From: Cohnella lupini
GTDB taxonomy: Bacteria > Bacillota > Bacilli > Paenibacillales > Paenibacillaceae
Reading direction: 5' to 3'
Length of the DNA stretch: 64,000 nt
Assembly (NCBI RefSeq): GCF_003386205.1
Contig: NZ_QRDY01000004.1
Coordinates: 330,525-394,524 of the forward strand
A program made the translations under genes and the position numbers. Positions 42,185-50,820 of this stretch are shown here, in pieces. Under the pieces are notes generated by a model. That model searched no databases, was not told where the DNA came from, and worked only from the letters and a program-made list of their open reading frames with translations. The first letter of the stretch is position 1. Each line of letters begins with the position of its first letter.

Positions 42185-43051
42185 TTAGATAACCGTAACT
42201 TTCGACAATTCGGCTCCCATGCCTTTTAGCCAAGCATAGGTCAGCTTATCCATGAAAGCACCGTCGAAGCAGATGGTTTTGATAGAGCGGTAATACTTGT
42301 TGGTCAATGAAAAATACGGTTGAAATGACACATTTTTGAGCGTAGCGCCCTTAAACGAAGCTTCGTTTAATGCCGACTTGTCGAACTTAACGCCGATAAA
42401 GGTTTGCCCGTCAAAACACTGCCCGCTCAGGTCGGAATAATCGAAGACCACGCCGTCAAAGATACAGTTATCAAAGATCGTTTTTCTAAGCTCGGACTTG
42501 GCTATCGTGACGTCGGTCAGTTTTACGCCCGTGAATTTCACGCCGTCCAGCCCCGAAACGTTGATGTTGGTGCGTACAAGGATCGATTTATGAAAGCTTG
42601 CATTCGTAAGCGTAACAGCGTTAAAGATACAGTCAGTCAGATTCGTACCGTTAAAATTGGCTTCGCGTACGTCGCTGCTCTTAAACGAGCTGCCGGTCAA
42701 GTCCGCGCCCGCAAAGTCGGCACCGCGTAACGCGCTGGCATTAAATTGTCCTTTATGCGCGATAACGCCCGCAAAGTCGCTTTTTGGCAAGTTGCTCGCG
42801 CTAAAGTTGGTCAAGACTTTCCGCTCCAGCGAGCGAGATATATTGGCGACCTCCAGTATCGTTTCCTCGATGTCGCCGATGCCATCAATGGTCATGTTAA
42901 ACGCCGTTTCATCGTCTTTGCCCTCGGCAACTAGTTCACGGTACCTCTCTTGTAAATCGGAGAGCAGGTCGGCTTTTAATTCGGTAACGCTTTTTACCCC
43001 ATCGTATGGCGTAAATACGCCGTTCAAATAATTCGTCAATTTCGGATTCAT
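42185..43051 (-). CDS. Pentapeptide-repeat protein with a permease-prefix-like N-terminus
   Basis: 288 residues. Residues 1-80 (TNYLNGVFTPYDGV, LKADLLSDLQERYRELVAEG, DDETAFNMTIDGIGD) resemble the short helical domain found at the start of DUF1700 and permease-prefix proteins that partner PadR regulators. Residues 90-270 are pentapeptide repeats of the A(D/N)LXX type (ALRGADFAGADLTGSSF, REANFNGTNLTDCIF), which fold into a right-handed beta helix. GAGGGG precedes the ATG at 43051, and the PadR gene ends 15 bases upstream. Role unknown; pentapeptide proteins can mimic DNA and protect gyrase. Confidence 0.85.
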   Translation of the reverse strand: MNPKLTNYLNGVFTPYDGVKSVTELKADLLSDLQERYRELVAEGKDDETAFNMTIDGIGDIEETILEVANISRSLERKVLTNFSASNLPKSDFAGVIAHKGQFNASALRGADFAGADLTGSSFKSSDVREANFNGTNLTDCIFNAVTLTNASFHKSILVRTNINVSGLDGVKFTGVKLTDVTIAKSELRKTIFDNCIFDGVVFDYSDLSGQCFDGQTFIGVKFDKSALNEASFKGATLKNVSFQPYFSLTNKYYRSIKTICFDGAFMDKLTYAWLKGMGAELSKVTVI

Positions 43052-43065
43052 CTCGTCAAGTCCCC

Positions 43066-43395
43066 TCATAATAAGTTTTCTAGTACGCGTTTTGAATACT
43101 CCCAATTGCTTTTGTTGCGGGCGTAAGCTTCCTTGCCCTTCTCCGTAATCCTGAAATACTTGCGCCTTCCGCCCTGCGATTCATCGCCCCAATACCACTC
43201 TATATCGCCTTCGACCTCAAGACGTCTGACGCTGGAGTACATCGTCGCTTCCTTTAATTCGTACTCGCCGCCCGATCGCTCGGCAATGAGCTTAACAATC
43301 TCGTAGCCGTAGCGGTCTGCTTCGGACAGGATCCGTAAAATCATCGTATCCGTATGTCCTCGCAGCAGGTCGGAAGTGATTTTGTTCTCGCTCAT
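43066..43395 (-). CDS. PadR-family transcriptional regulator
   Basis: 109-residue winged-helix regulator: TDTMILRILSEADRYGYEIV, KEATMYSSVRRLEVEGDIEW and GRRKYFRITEKGKEAY are the PadR hallmarks. Forms a two-gene unit with the pentapeptide-repeat gene, which it probably represses together with itself. Confidence 0.92.
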   Translation of the reverse strand: MSENKITSDLLRGHTDTMILRILSEADRYGYEIVKLIAERSGGEYELKEATMYSSVRRLEVEGDIEWYWGDESQGGRRKYFRITEKGKEAYARNKSNWEYSKRVLENLL

Positions 43396-43582
43396 ACCAT
43401 CGCCTCCATATCTGTATAATACGGCATACTACTATGACTGTCAAGGTAATATTACAAATTAATTACTTTGCCTAAAATTAATGATCAAAAACATTAAAAA
43501 CCATGGCCACATGTGAAATGTACCCCTTAGCAACTGTCGACCTCAAAGAAAATTAAACAAGCCGACTCCGATACAATACCGG

Positions 43583-43690
43583 GCTTCCGAGCCTATCAAT
43601 GCATTCGCAACCGCAGGTATCGTAAATGGTAAAGGCAACGGATTGTTCGAACCGAATGAATCTGCTTCCCGCGCCGAGTCGGTTGCCATA
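43583..43690 (+). pseudogene. Fragment of an S-layer homology (SLH) domain protein
   Basis: The plus-strand frame reads ASEPINAFATAGIVNG, then KGNGLFEPNESASRAESVA: the A-x-G-I-v-n-G, FxPN and sRAE core of an SLH wall-anchoring domain. There is no start codon or upstream gene, and a terminator follows within 10 bases, so this is the decayed 3' end of a larger cell-surface gene. Confidence 0.7.
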
Positions 43691-43698
43691 GATACGCG

Positions 43699-43726
43699 AA
43701 AGCCGACCATTTCTGGTCGGCTTTTT
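43699..43726 (+). terminator. Terminator of the lost SLH gene
   Basis: AAAGCCGACC pairs with GGTCGGCTTT across a 6-base loop, with TTTTT on the plus side. Confidence 0.85.
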
Positions 43727-43745
43727 GACTGCCGGTGCTAGGACG

Positions 43746-43976
43746 CTATAAGCGAAGACTATCATCATTTCGAATTAATAAGTAAACGATTAACCCTAAG
43801 ATTGGAAAGAAAAACAGAGCAATAAGAACAATGATGGCAAATTCGGGACTCTTACCTTTCCTTCTTGCATCACGATATGCCCAAACGCAAAGAGCGATAT
43901 GAATTACGAAAAAAATGAAAGATAAAAAAATGAAAAGAACGAAGATACCTCCAAATCCATAACCAACAAGATCCAA
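43746..43976 (-). CDS. Small two-helix membrane protein
   Basis: 76 residues with two transmembrane helices (about 10-33 and 45-68) around a basic loop (YRDARRKGKSPE), resembling the N-terminal membrane part of PLDc_N-type proteins. The start is a TTG at 43976 with AGGGGG 7 bases upstream. Function unknown. Confidence 0.75.
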   Translation of the reverse strand: MDLVGYGFGGIFVLFIFLSFIFFVIHIALCVWAYRDARRKGKSPEFAIIVLIALFFFPILGLIVYLLIRNDDSLRL

Positions 43977-44022
43977 GTAAAGTCCCCCTCAGTTGTAAAA
44001 TATTTCTTATAGCTTCGTACGA

Positions 44023-44469
44023 TTACTCCACAGGTATTAAAATCTCAGCTTTCCCTTGTTCTGTATCCTTTTTATAAAATATTTCAATAGAACAAGCTCC
44101 ATTAAGTTGCTTATGACCATTAGTTTGAATCCAATCAAATATCGCATCGTATCCATCAGTGATGGTTTTGTTGGTGCAAGTAACCCTTGCATAAGTATGA
44201 CCTGGGAGCTTGAACGTCACCATTCCCTCAGGAATAGCAGCCCCTTCAGACACCTCGTAACAAGCAAAATATGTAGCTAGAGTCTCGCACACATAGTACG
44301 GACTAAAAACAATGTCGGTATTTACTGTCGGTAGGAAATCGGACTTTCTGTTTTCGAGTAATTGCTGTACGTTAACAGCTTCCGAAGGAAATGATTGCGG
44401 GAATGGTCCCGAGAAACTGAATCCAGCTAAAAAAGTGGTGTCTCTTACAAGAATTTCACATTTAATCAT
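44023..44469 (-). CDS. GyrI-like effector-binding domain protein
   Basis: 148-residue protein resembling the stand-alone small-molecule-binding domain found behind AraC/MerR regulators (GyrI-like): CEILVRDTTFLAGFSFSG at the start, a central PEGMVTFKLPGHTYARVTC strand pair and SIEIFYKK near the end. No DNA-binding part. Such proteins bind drugs or act as hydrolases. ATG at 44469 behind AAGGGTGAG is preferred over a GTG 12 bases upstream. It stands alone between two unrelated genes. Confidence 0.78.
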   Translation of the reverse strand: MIKCEILVRDTTFLAGFSFSGPFPQSFPSEAVNVQQLLENRKSDFLPTVNTDIVFSPYYVCETLATYFACYEVSEGAAIPEGMVTFKLPGHTYARVTCTNKTITDGYDAIFDWIQTNGHKQLNGACSIEIFYKKDTEQGKAEILIPVE

Positions 44470-44523
44470 GTCGCAACTCACCCTTCTTATTTTGGCATCG
44501 GAAATCGGTATACATTCTTGGTC

Positions 44524-45111
44524 TCATTCGGTAATCGGTCTTAACACTAGATAGTTCATATTGTAATCTTCTCCCAGAAAATTCATAACTCCAGAAAATC
44601 CATTTAGTTTCCACTCCCCATTTTCGTTCGGAATAAAGATGTATTCTCGTTTCCAATCTTTTAACTTCTCATCATCACCCATATATTCTTCCTTAATGCT
44701 TAATCTAGTTTCGTTATAAAACTCATTCTCGTAATAGCTCTTATAAATGACCGCGTTTGTTATAGTTATTCCTTCATGGAAGACAGTTGGGTATAAAGTG
44801 TTCTGTTGTATATACATATCTGACGTGGGCTCGGAATCTGAATTATGGTTAAATAATATCGTTAAAATTTCCCTAGCATGGCTTCCAAACTCTGCGGTTA
44901 AAGATTTCTCTAATTCCTCGTATTCTTTTATTGACACCTTTTCTCTCAGGGCTAAATCAATGATCATTGTTTCTTTCTTCTCAACCATTTCATTTGCAAC
45001 TTTCATGTCGAAATCTATAGTTTCTTCTCTTATCGGCTTTAATTGTTCTGATGATTGACAAGCCGATAAAAGCAAAACAACCAGAATAAATAAATATTTA
45101 TAACTCCTCAT
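44524..45111 (-). CDS. Lipoprotein of unknown function
   Basis: 195 residues with a signal peptide ending in the lipobox LSAC (Cys18). The mature part is acidic and helical at first, then beta-rich with aromatic residues (KDWKREYIFIPNENGEWKLN). I do not recognise a family. Single gene on the minus strand with its own ribosome site. Confidence 0.8.
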   Translation of the reverse strand: MRSYKYLFILVVLLLSACQSSEQLKPIREETIDFDMKVANEMVEKKETMIIDLALREKVSIKEYEELEKSLTAEFGSHAREILTILFNHNSDSEPTSDMYIQQNTLYPTVFHEGITITNAVIYKSYYENEFYNETRLSIKEEYMGDDEKLKDWKREYIFIPNENGEWKLNGFSGVMNFLGEDYNMNYLVLRPITE

Positions 45112-45321
45112 AAATGGTTACTCACTCCTAGCATTACACCCATTTTTAAGCTCAGGCATCTCTTAACGCAATGTTTACATTTGTCCCTGCATGCCCCCAT
45201 CCAAATCGCCCCATATATATGAACGTAAAAGCAATGAAATAGTTACTTTATTCTTCCAGTTAGCTCAACGGGCTATCGAATCTGTTGGTGTTCTATAAAG
45301 CATACTTAGAAATCCCCGCAA

Positions 45322-45364
45322 AAAAACGCCGGCTCACGATGTTATCATGAAACCGGCGGCGTTT
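45322..45364 (-). terminator. Hairpin upstream of the lipoprotein gene, downstream of the VOC gene
   Basis: AAACGCCGG pairs with CCGGCGGCGTTT (one bulge). It lies 45 bases after the stop of the VOC gene at 45408 and probably ends it. The rest of 45112-45321 shows only a degenerate half of the CCAGTTAGCTCAA-type intergenic repeat (about 45252-45280). Confidence 0.75.
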
Positions 45365-45407
45365 ATATGATATACCCATTTCTGTTAAGCCTTCTTTTAA
45401 ACATCAC

Positions 45408-45860
45408 TTATTTATTACCGAGTTGTTCCGCCAAACCGATTAGAAGTCCTTCATTTCCACGAATGTAGCAGAGCCGATAAGAGTTCTCGTATTGAACCAC
45501 TTCGCCAACGAGCTGAGCACCATGCTTAGCGAGTCTGGATAGCAATTCGTCAATGTCTTCAACGGTGAACATGACGCGTAGATAACCGAGGGCATTTACG
45601 GGAGCAGTTCGGTGATCTGATATAGTAGCTGGGGTGAGAAATCGCGAAAGCTCAATTCGGCTGTGGCCATCCGGGGTAACCATCATAGCAATTTCTACAT
45701 GCTGCGAACCCAGCCCGGTTACGCGACCAGACCATTCGCCTTCGATAGTAGCTCGCCCTTCGAGCTTCAAGCCAATCTCCTCGAAGAAAGAGATTGATTC
45801 ATCAAGGGATTCTACAACGATGCTAACATTGTCCATTCTTAGTAATTTGCTTTTTGCCAT
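45408..45860 (-). CDS. VOC-superfamily (glyoxalase/bleomycin-resistance fold) protein
   Basis: 150 residues: RMDNVSIVVESLDESISFFEEIGL at the start and a second half with VMFTVEDIDELLSRLAKHGA, then YIRGNEGLLIGLAEQL. This is the paired beta-alpha-beta-beta-beta layout of VOC metalloenzymes or drug-binding proteins. AAGGAG precedes the ATG. Substrate unknown. Confidence 0.88.
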   Translation of the reverse strand: MAKSKLLRMDNVSIVVESLDESISFFEEIGLKLEGRATIEGEWSGRVTGLGSQHVEIAMMVTPDGHSRIELSRFLTPATISDHRTAPVNALGYLRVMFTVEDIDELLSRLAKHGAQLVGEVVQYENSYRLCYIRGNEGLLIGLAEQLGNK

Positions 45861-45897
45861 AGTATTATCTCCTTATGTGTACAAATTGCTACTCTCC

Positions 45898-46380
45898 CTA
45901 GAGAGGTAACTTCAAAATAAATTCTTCTACTTCCTCAGAACGTGCATTGGAGAACCCCTTGTCCTCACCGCAAATCCTAAACCCGCATTTTTCCAATACC
46001 CGAATTGATGCTATATTGTCTTTCGCTGCACGAGCATACAGGGGACGAATGTTTACGACGTTAAGAAATTGTGAGAGTGCCCTCGTCGCAACACCTTTAC
46101 CCCAGAATTCTCGTCCGATCCAATAGCTAACCTCTGGCTCACCGAACTGTTCAAAGCTTGAAATTTGCCCCGCCACTTCCCCGTTAAGGATTATGGTCTT
46201 CTTTATAATCCTCTCGTCGTTTAATATCTTTTCCCAGTGAGCCTTAAAGACGACCTTATCTGATGGGTCTTTAGCAGTAAAGGCAGCCATATAGTTGGCC
46301 GTCTTGTCCAATTGTTGCTCAAAATAAATCGGCAGGTCATCTTCACTCACATCTCGCAATATCACATTGCTACTCATCAT
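45898..46380 (-). CDS. GNAT-family N-acetyltransferase (RimJ/RimL-like)
   Basis: 160-residue acetyl-CoA-dependent acyltransferase. VILRDVSEDDLPIYFEQQLD opens the fold, YWIGREFWGKGVATRAL is the acetyl-CoA pyrophosphate loop, and NIASIRVLEKCGFRICGE is the C-terminal motif. Acceptor unknown; it could modify a ribosomal protein N-terminus, an antibiotic or an amino acid. Confidence 0.9.
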   Translation of the reverse strand: MMSSNVILRDVSEDDLPIYFEQQLDKTANYMAAFTAKDPSDKVVFKAHWEKILNDERIIKKTIILNGEVAGQISSFEQFGEPEVSYWIGREFWGKGVATRALSQFLNVVNIRPLYARAAKDNIASIRVLEKCGFRICGEDKGFSNARSEEVEEFILKLPL

Positions 46381-46463
46381 TCACCTCGTGCGTGTGTTTT
46401 ACGAATCCTCAATACTCAATAAATTAAACATCATAAAATTCAATGCAAGCCCTTGCTTGCTTA

Positions 46464-47147
46464 CTATTGAATATTAAACGTGGAGATGATCTTGTCATAT
46501 TCCTTTAAATCGGAGGCTTGGTAACGAGTCTTATCTACGAAAAACATCAAGGAGACAAAGTCAGCATCCTTCTGGAGGATCAATAATTTACCGACTGTAT
46601 CGCTCGTCTGATAATCCATAACTTGAGCATCGACTCCAGCTATCTTCGTATCTGTTTGTTTTCCAACATGGAGATACTTGAACTGGTCAGCCAATGACTG
46701 CTTAATATAGTCGTCCATTGTTATATCCTTGATAGTCTCCTCTTGGAAGTCTACGCCCATATAGTAGTTACTGTACAGTTTCCTTGTATCCGTCAGAATC
46801 GAAGGGTTCCAATTTCCATTGACGATAATCTGATAACTGTTGTCGCCCCACTTCTCATGCAAGTTTAAGTACATTGGACCGCCGATCGTAAGTTTATTCG
46901 CCTTCTTATCGAACTCCAATTTCGAATTCAGTCCGAAGTAATCCGAGACGCTCCTAACAGGTATATAAAGACTTCCATTGTATTGCAATGCCTTAATACC
47001 TTCAGCTTGTTCACCGTTTAGCTCTACGTTAATCGAAGGGTTAAAGAGAGCCTTCACTTCTTTCCAAGCCGACCCCGCCCAAGCACCCGTTGCATTTCCG
47101 AGTAGGAATATAGCTGCAACTGCGCCTATCATCCACTTCTTCTTCAA
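46464..47147 (-). CDS. Exported protein with copper-amine-oxidase-like stalk domain
   Basis: 227 residues with a cleavable signal peptide (about 1-25, TGAWA) and an N-terminal stalk domain of the kind named Cu_amine_oxidN1 (INVELNGEQAEGIKALQYNG, SLYIPVRSVSDYFGL), common in Paenibacilli. The remainder is unrecognised. The start is a TTG at 47147 with AGGGGGA upstream. Confidence 0.82.
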   Translation of the reverse strand: MKKKWMIGAVAAIFLLGNATGAWAGSAWKEVKALFNPSINVELNGEQAEGIKALQYNGSLYIPVRSVSDYFGLNSKLEFDKKANKLTIGGPMYLNLHEKWGDNSYQIIVNGNWNPSILTDTRKLYSNYYMGVDFQEETIKDITMDDYIKQSLADQFKYLHVGKQTDTKIAGVDAQVMDYQTSDTVGKLLILQKDADFVSLMFFVDKTRYQASDLKEYDKIISTFNIQ

Positions 47148-47163
47148 TTATGATTCCCCCTAT

Positions 47164-48141
47164 TCAATTTATAGAATGAAATTCGCACCAATTTCGTAGA
47201 AAAAGCAGGTTGGTATCAAAATAATGATCATTTTGCCACCCTCCACCCCAAATATGCGAGCTGCCGATGTGAAGACCCATCAGCCATATTTCCCTGATAG
47301 CTACAAACAAAGGTATCGCTTTAAGATCGTATTCAGATAGTACTTTGTTTTTTTGGTATGATTCTAGGAAAGTACTCCACAGCTCATTGTTAAAATGCTC
47401 CTTTTGCTTCCCCCTAACCTTTGACCATAAGAAAACGGAAATGTCATAGGCTCTCCAACCATAGCCTCCGCAGTCAAAATCAAAGTGGGTTAAGGAATTC
47501 TCGTGAAAATGTACGTTATATCCATGAAGATCGCCGTGACATACTCCCCATTCCAGCTCCGATGAGATTTCATCTACGCGGTTCCACAATAATTTGGACA
47601 AAGAATCCAGATAGTCCATGTCCTCAGGTCTGTGGGCTAATGAGTTTCGAATGGATTGAATGGGCTGGTCAAGCAGATGGTTCAAATCAATCGAAAACCT
47701 TAGCTGATCCGATTTGAAATCATCCATAGCCAAATGCATCCTTGCCACTTGTTCGCCATATAAGTCACAGCCCTCTTTTGTATCCGAATACCCGCCTTCA
47801 GCAAAAGTAAATAGAACCGCAAAACGTTGTCCCTCAGAGGCAACGATTTCAGTCAGATAACCGCCATCCCTTTTGATCAATGGACTCGCGACAGGGATTT
47901 CCTTCATGATCAAGTGATTCAGCAACTCAACCTCGAAGAGGACTTCAGCTTTATTTCGCCAATTCGCTTTGTAGATCCGAAGTATGTATTTCCCAGAAGA
48001 GGTCTTCAGTAAATAAGTATCATTAAGCCCGTTCATGAGAAAACGGCATTCTATGATATTCCCGATTTCGTATAGATCGATTAGGACAGGTCCTAATGCT
48101 TCAGAAGAAATAACAGAATGATTAACAGGTAGCTTTAGCAT
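47164..48141 (-). CDS. Aminoglycoside-phosphotransferase-fold kinase
   Basis: 325-residue small-molecule kinase of the APH/homoserine-kinase-II group. The glycine-rich ATP loop region NGLNDTYLLKTSSGKYILRI, the catalytic WGVCHGDLHGYNVHF (HGDxHxxN) and the metal-binding FDFDCGGYGWRAYD are all intact. The substrate may be an amino alcohol, sugar or drug. AAGGAG precedes the ATG. Confidence 0.88.
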   Translation of the reverse strand: MLKLPVNHSVISSEALGPVLIDLYEIGNIIECRFLMNGLNDTYLLKTSSGKYILRIYKANWRNKAEVLFEVELLNHLIMKEIPVASPLIKRDGGYLTEIVASEGQRFAVLFTFAEGGYSDTKEGCDLYGEQVARMHLAMDDFKSDQLRFSIDLNHLLDQPIQSIRNSLAHRPEDMDYLDSLSKLLWNRVDEISSELEWGVCHGDLHGYNVHFHENSLTHFDFDCGGYGWRAYDISVFLWSKVRGKQKEHFNNELWSTFLESYQKNKVLSEYDLKAIPLFVAIREIWLMGLHIGSSHIWGGGWQNDHYFDTNLLFLRNWCEFHSIN

Positions 48142-48224
48142 ATATTTCTCCTTGTAATAGTTTGTTTATCCGCCAATTAACCTGCTCCTATAATTTCTAT
48201 AGATGACCATTGATTTCCTTTATT

Positions 48225-48310
48225 CGCTATAACAACTACCCGTTACTTCAATGAAAAAGCAGACTGCCGCTCAATCTGCTTCATTTCGCTATCGTTCCCA
48301 GTTAGCTTAG
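48225..48310. repeat. Intergenic repeat, CCGTTAGTT family
   Basis: Conserved left end CGCTATAACAACTACCCGTT, a central hairpin AAGCAGACTGC.../...TCTGCTT and a conserved right end TTCGCTATCGTTCCCAGTTAGC. Compare 59776-59870 and 62294-62388: ends are conserved, the hairpin differs. Confidence 0.6.
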
Positions 48311-48749
48311 TCCGATGTTGCTAAGTTTTAACCGTATTTCATGACCAAGTTTACTTGGGAAAATTTCAATGAAGCCGATACTACCTTCAAATACCTCAAT
48401 TGTTCCTACGCCTTCAATTGAAAATCCATCGTGTGCGCCTTCGTTTTCTTTGTATTGTGTAAGATAAAGGCTATGTTAAATTCTAATGTTGATATTTTGC
48501 CATAAGAAAACCGCCTTGATAAAAAGGCGGTTCATTGAGCTATCTTTTCGCGTTAGCGTAAGTATATTTAGCTAAACCATGGGTAGTCCCGCACAAAATG
48601 ATGAAGCAAACCTGCCCGTTTAACAAGAATTTGTTCGTAGTCATCAAATATCAACAACAAGATTTAACATAGCCAAGATAAAAAGAACCACAATCCGATT
48701 GTGCGCACTCGCAAAGCCCTGGATTGATTAATAAAGTATTGTTTATCAC
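48302..48749 (-). pseudogene. Small gene split by a 206-bp MITE
   Basis: Removing 48469-48674 and one copy of the 8-base duplication restores one open frame from a GTG at 48749 to the TAA at 48302: MINNTLLINPGLCECAQSDC, then GSFYLTQYKENEGAHDG, FSIEGVGTIEVFEG, ending RLKLSNIGLS. About 77 codons, with a CxCxxxxC cluster near the start. I do not recognise the family. The GTG is only weakly supported, so the original gene may have been longer. Confidence 0.65.
48469..48674. mobile_element. MITE, 206 bp, 29-bp terminal inverted repeats, 8-bp target duplication
   Basis: The left end starts GGCTATGTTAAATT and the right end finishes TTTAACATAGCC; over 29 bases the two are inverted copies with 4 mismatches. 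AAGATAAA stands directly outside both ends (48461-48468 and 48675-48682), a perfect 8-bp target site duplication. No transposase is encoded. Inside are a hairpin AACCGCCTT/AAGGCGGTT (48508-48531) and AT-rich filler. Eight-base duplications are made by IS6- and IS1595-type elements among others. Confidence 0.85.
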
Positions 48750-48848
48750 CTGTCAGAATTGCGCAATACTGCCCAATAACGTAAAGTCGACAGCTGATTG
48801 TTGCGGGATCGGCTGATGTCTTGTAATGATTATTGATTTTTAGTTGAG

Positions 48849-48874
48849 AGAGGGCTGCCTACGCGGCAGCCCTC
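48849..48874 (-). terminator. Hairpin after the small membrane protein gene
   Basis: AGAGGGCTGCC pairs with GGCAGCCCTCT across a 4-base loop, 23 bases after the stop at 48898. The T-run is weak. Confidence 0.65.
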
Positions 48875-48897
48875 TGATCTTGCGTTATCGAAACCTT

Positions 48898-49185
48898 TCA
48901 GATAAACACGTATATCGCCCAAGCGCAACCCCCCGCGCCCGCGACGCATGCCCAAAAAACACCGTAAACCTTCCAGAAAGAACGACTCGCGAACGTTCTT
49001 CGTAGCAAAATCTCGTTCACGATTAGAAGGATGATTCCTATAAGCGGATACACTCCCCATATCGCAAGCAATCTATTGGCTGGTTCGCCGGTATCGTTGA
49101 ATAGAAAAGCGACTGCGAGTAACAGCAGCGAAGCGAGTGTTGCAAGCGTTAACAAAGCGCGAGTAAAGTATGCCAGTAGTTTCAT
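48898..49185 (-). CDS. Small three-helix membrane protein
   Basis: 95 residues, with three hydrophobic segments (about 5-27, 38-58, 70-93) separated by short loops, one with EILLRRTFASRS. GGAGG precedes the ATG at 49185; a longer in-frame reading to 49323 has no ribosome site. Family not recognised. Confidence 0.75.
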   Translation of the reverse strand: MKLLAYFTRALLTLATLASLLLLAVAFLFNDTGEPANRLLAIWGVYPLIGIILLIVNEILLRRTFASRSFWKVYGVFWACVAGAGGCAWAIYVFI

Positions 49186-49338
49186 GTTTGCCTCCGTATT
49201 AATTGAGTTACCGTTCCGTAGCGTGATAAAAAGAAGATCAGATCTATTCCATAAAAAATTGTGAAATATCTGCAGGCAATTTACTTTCGATATGAGCCAA
49301 ACCAAACTCTCCGTCTGATCCAACAGGCTTTGAAAAGT

Positions 49339-49752
49339 TCATATATCTTCTCCTTCAAGCGTTCGTAGTAATTGGGATCCTTTAGAAACTTGTAACTCAA
49401 GTAATTTGGGGTGCGATCCCTCAAATAAATAATAAATGCTGTAGCCCGTTGTATTAAAAATGCAGCAAGTTTCAGTGCTTTCATCTTTCACCGCAATCAC
49501 GTCTCTGTCAGGATATCCCTCGATTGTATATAGCGGTGCCAGCCGAGATCCGAGATCCATGTTCAACGTCGCAGTATCAACAACAAACAATTCCCAATCG
49601 TTAAGGTACTGCTTATCTCCAAAATTTATGTAATCTACACTCGATTCATTATGTGAGTCCGCTTCTTTGCTTTTCGTCCCAAAATCTGTTCACGTACCAC
49701 AAACAGTATTTAAAAGTAATAACATAAATAGCATTAAACATATTCGTTTCAT
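49339..49752 (-). pseudogene. Lipoprotein gene interrupted by one in-frame TGA
   Basis: From the ATG at 49752 (GGGGG upstream) the frame reads MKRICLMLFMLLLLNTVCGT, a signal peptide with a lipobox-like Cys, then a TGA at 49690-49692. The same frame continues without another stop to 49339: TDFGTKSKEADSHN, FGDKQYLNDWELFVVDT, YTIEGYPDRDVIAVKD, CCIFNTTGYSIYYLFEGSHP. Total 137 codons. A single substitution would explain it. Family not recognised. Confidence 0.7.
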
Positions 49753-49889
49753 TTCAAAACCCCCAATTTTACAAAGCAATGTTACTGACGAAAATGGAAG
49801 TTAATTGTTGCGTTATCCTGCCCTTTAGCTCAGTATGCTGCCGAATTTATCGATGGTCTGTTGAGTGTTATGCTACAGGGAACGTTAGA

Positions 49890-50402
49890 TTAATTGACTA
49901 TAATTTCTTGATTGTCATTTGTATAGCCTCTCACTTGAAAATTAGAAATAGGAGTATGTGTAATAGTAAACCAAACTGTCTTTCCATTATTAGAAACAAT
50001 CTTAGCGGGTTCATCATTAAAAGTTATTTTGATTATCTTTTCATTTGTAATAAGACCACTAGCTAATCCAATACCCATTTCTTTTACATTTGTCACCTGC
50101 CAGGAAACACCATTTTGAGGAGACTCTCCAGCACTTCCTCCACCAAAAACCCATTTCCATCGATCTCTTTTTCGCTCGATGAATCCCTCGTTTAAACCAC
50201 CAGTAGTTAAATAATAAACAACAACACCTTCATCAATAGTTTCAATGTGATGAATGGATTCATAGTTTATATTAGCTTTGCTCATCGCGGTTTTTATGTC
50301 TTGAACTTGGTGGGCTCTTTTGGAAGAACAAGCCCCAAGAAAGAACAATAGTGAGAAAGCACACATCAATACAGCAAACTTGATAACCGTTTTCTGCTTC
50401 AC
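49890..50402 (-). CDS. Lipoprotein of unknown function
   Basis: 170 residues with a signal peptide ending FLGAC (Cys25). The mature part begins with a helix (VQDIKTAMSKANINY) and continues as short beta strands. It starts with a GTG at 50402 behind GGGGGA. Unrecognised family; similar in layout to the lipoprotein at 44524-45111. Confidence 0.8.
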   Translation of the reverse strand: MKQKTVIKFAVLMCAFSLLFFLGACSSKRAHQVQDIKTAMSKANINYESIHHIETIDEGVVVYYLTTGGLNEGFIERKRDRWKWVFGGGSAGESPQNGVSWQVTNVKEMGIGLASGLITNEKIIKITFNDEPAKIVSNNGKTVWFTITHTPISNFQVRGYTNDNQEIIVN

Positions 50403-50820
50403 ACCATTCCCCCATCTTTTCAGATTTTCCTTGAATATCTTCCATAAATTAGGACATTTACCAATTGAAAAGGTTGCGTTATCCTGCCATTTAAATTAAT
50501 AAAATGAACAGGCTCCTGCAGGGCCTGCTCACCAATGTGCGCTATTCATCTATCGTACACGTCCCTCGATCTTAAGGGTTTATCTCACGTATACTCACTC
50601 ATTCGCAGGATTTCATCACGTTGAAATGCAGTGCTCGGAAGGAAATTAAGTTGTAGCACCCGTGAGGTCATTGTTCTGGGCATGCGGGAACAGAAGAAAC
50701 GTCTGGAACATCTCCCCCAATTTCTTCTACTGCACGCGTTACTCCACAAAATCCCTGGAAGCTTACCATCCCACGGCTCAACGGGTCTATGCCCTTACAT
50801 TCCTTCCCGTGGGCATACTC
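50403..50820. other. 418-bp stretch with a repeat copy and an IS110-associated segment
   Basis: About 50470-50565 is a degenerate copy of the CCGTTAGTT-type repeat (GGTTGCGTTATCCTGCC end, hairpin ACAGGC/GCCTGC). About 50743-50806 is roughly 70% identical to 63547-63593 and its flank; both lie just 3' of IS110-type transposase genes. No gene is supported. Confidence 0.55.

Larger units (their letters stand above)
43396..43745. other. 350-bp stretch with an S-layer-homology remnant
   Basis: Apart from the SLH fragment at 43583-43690 and the hairpin after it, nothing convincing is seen. The minus-strand open frame over 43553-43768 is a shadow of that fragment. Confidence 0.6.

Noticed and set aside
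43553..43768. 71-codon minus-strand frame
   Set aside because: It is the antisense of the SLH remnant and crosses a terminator.
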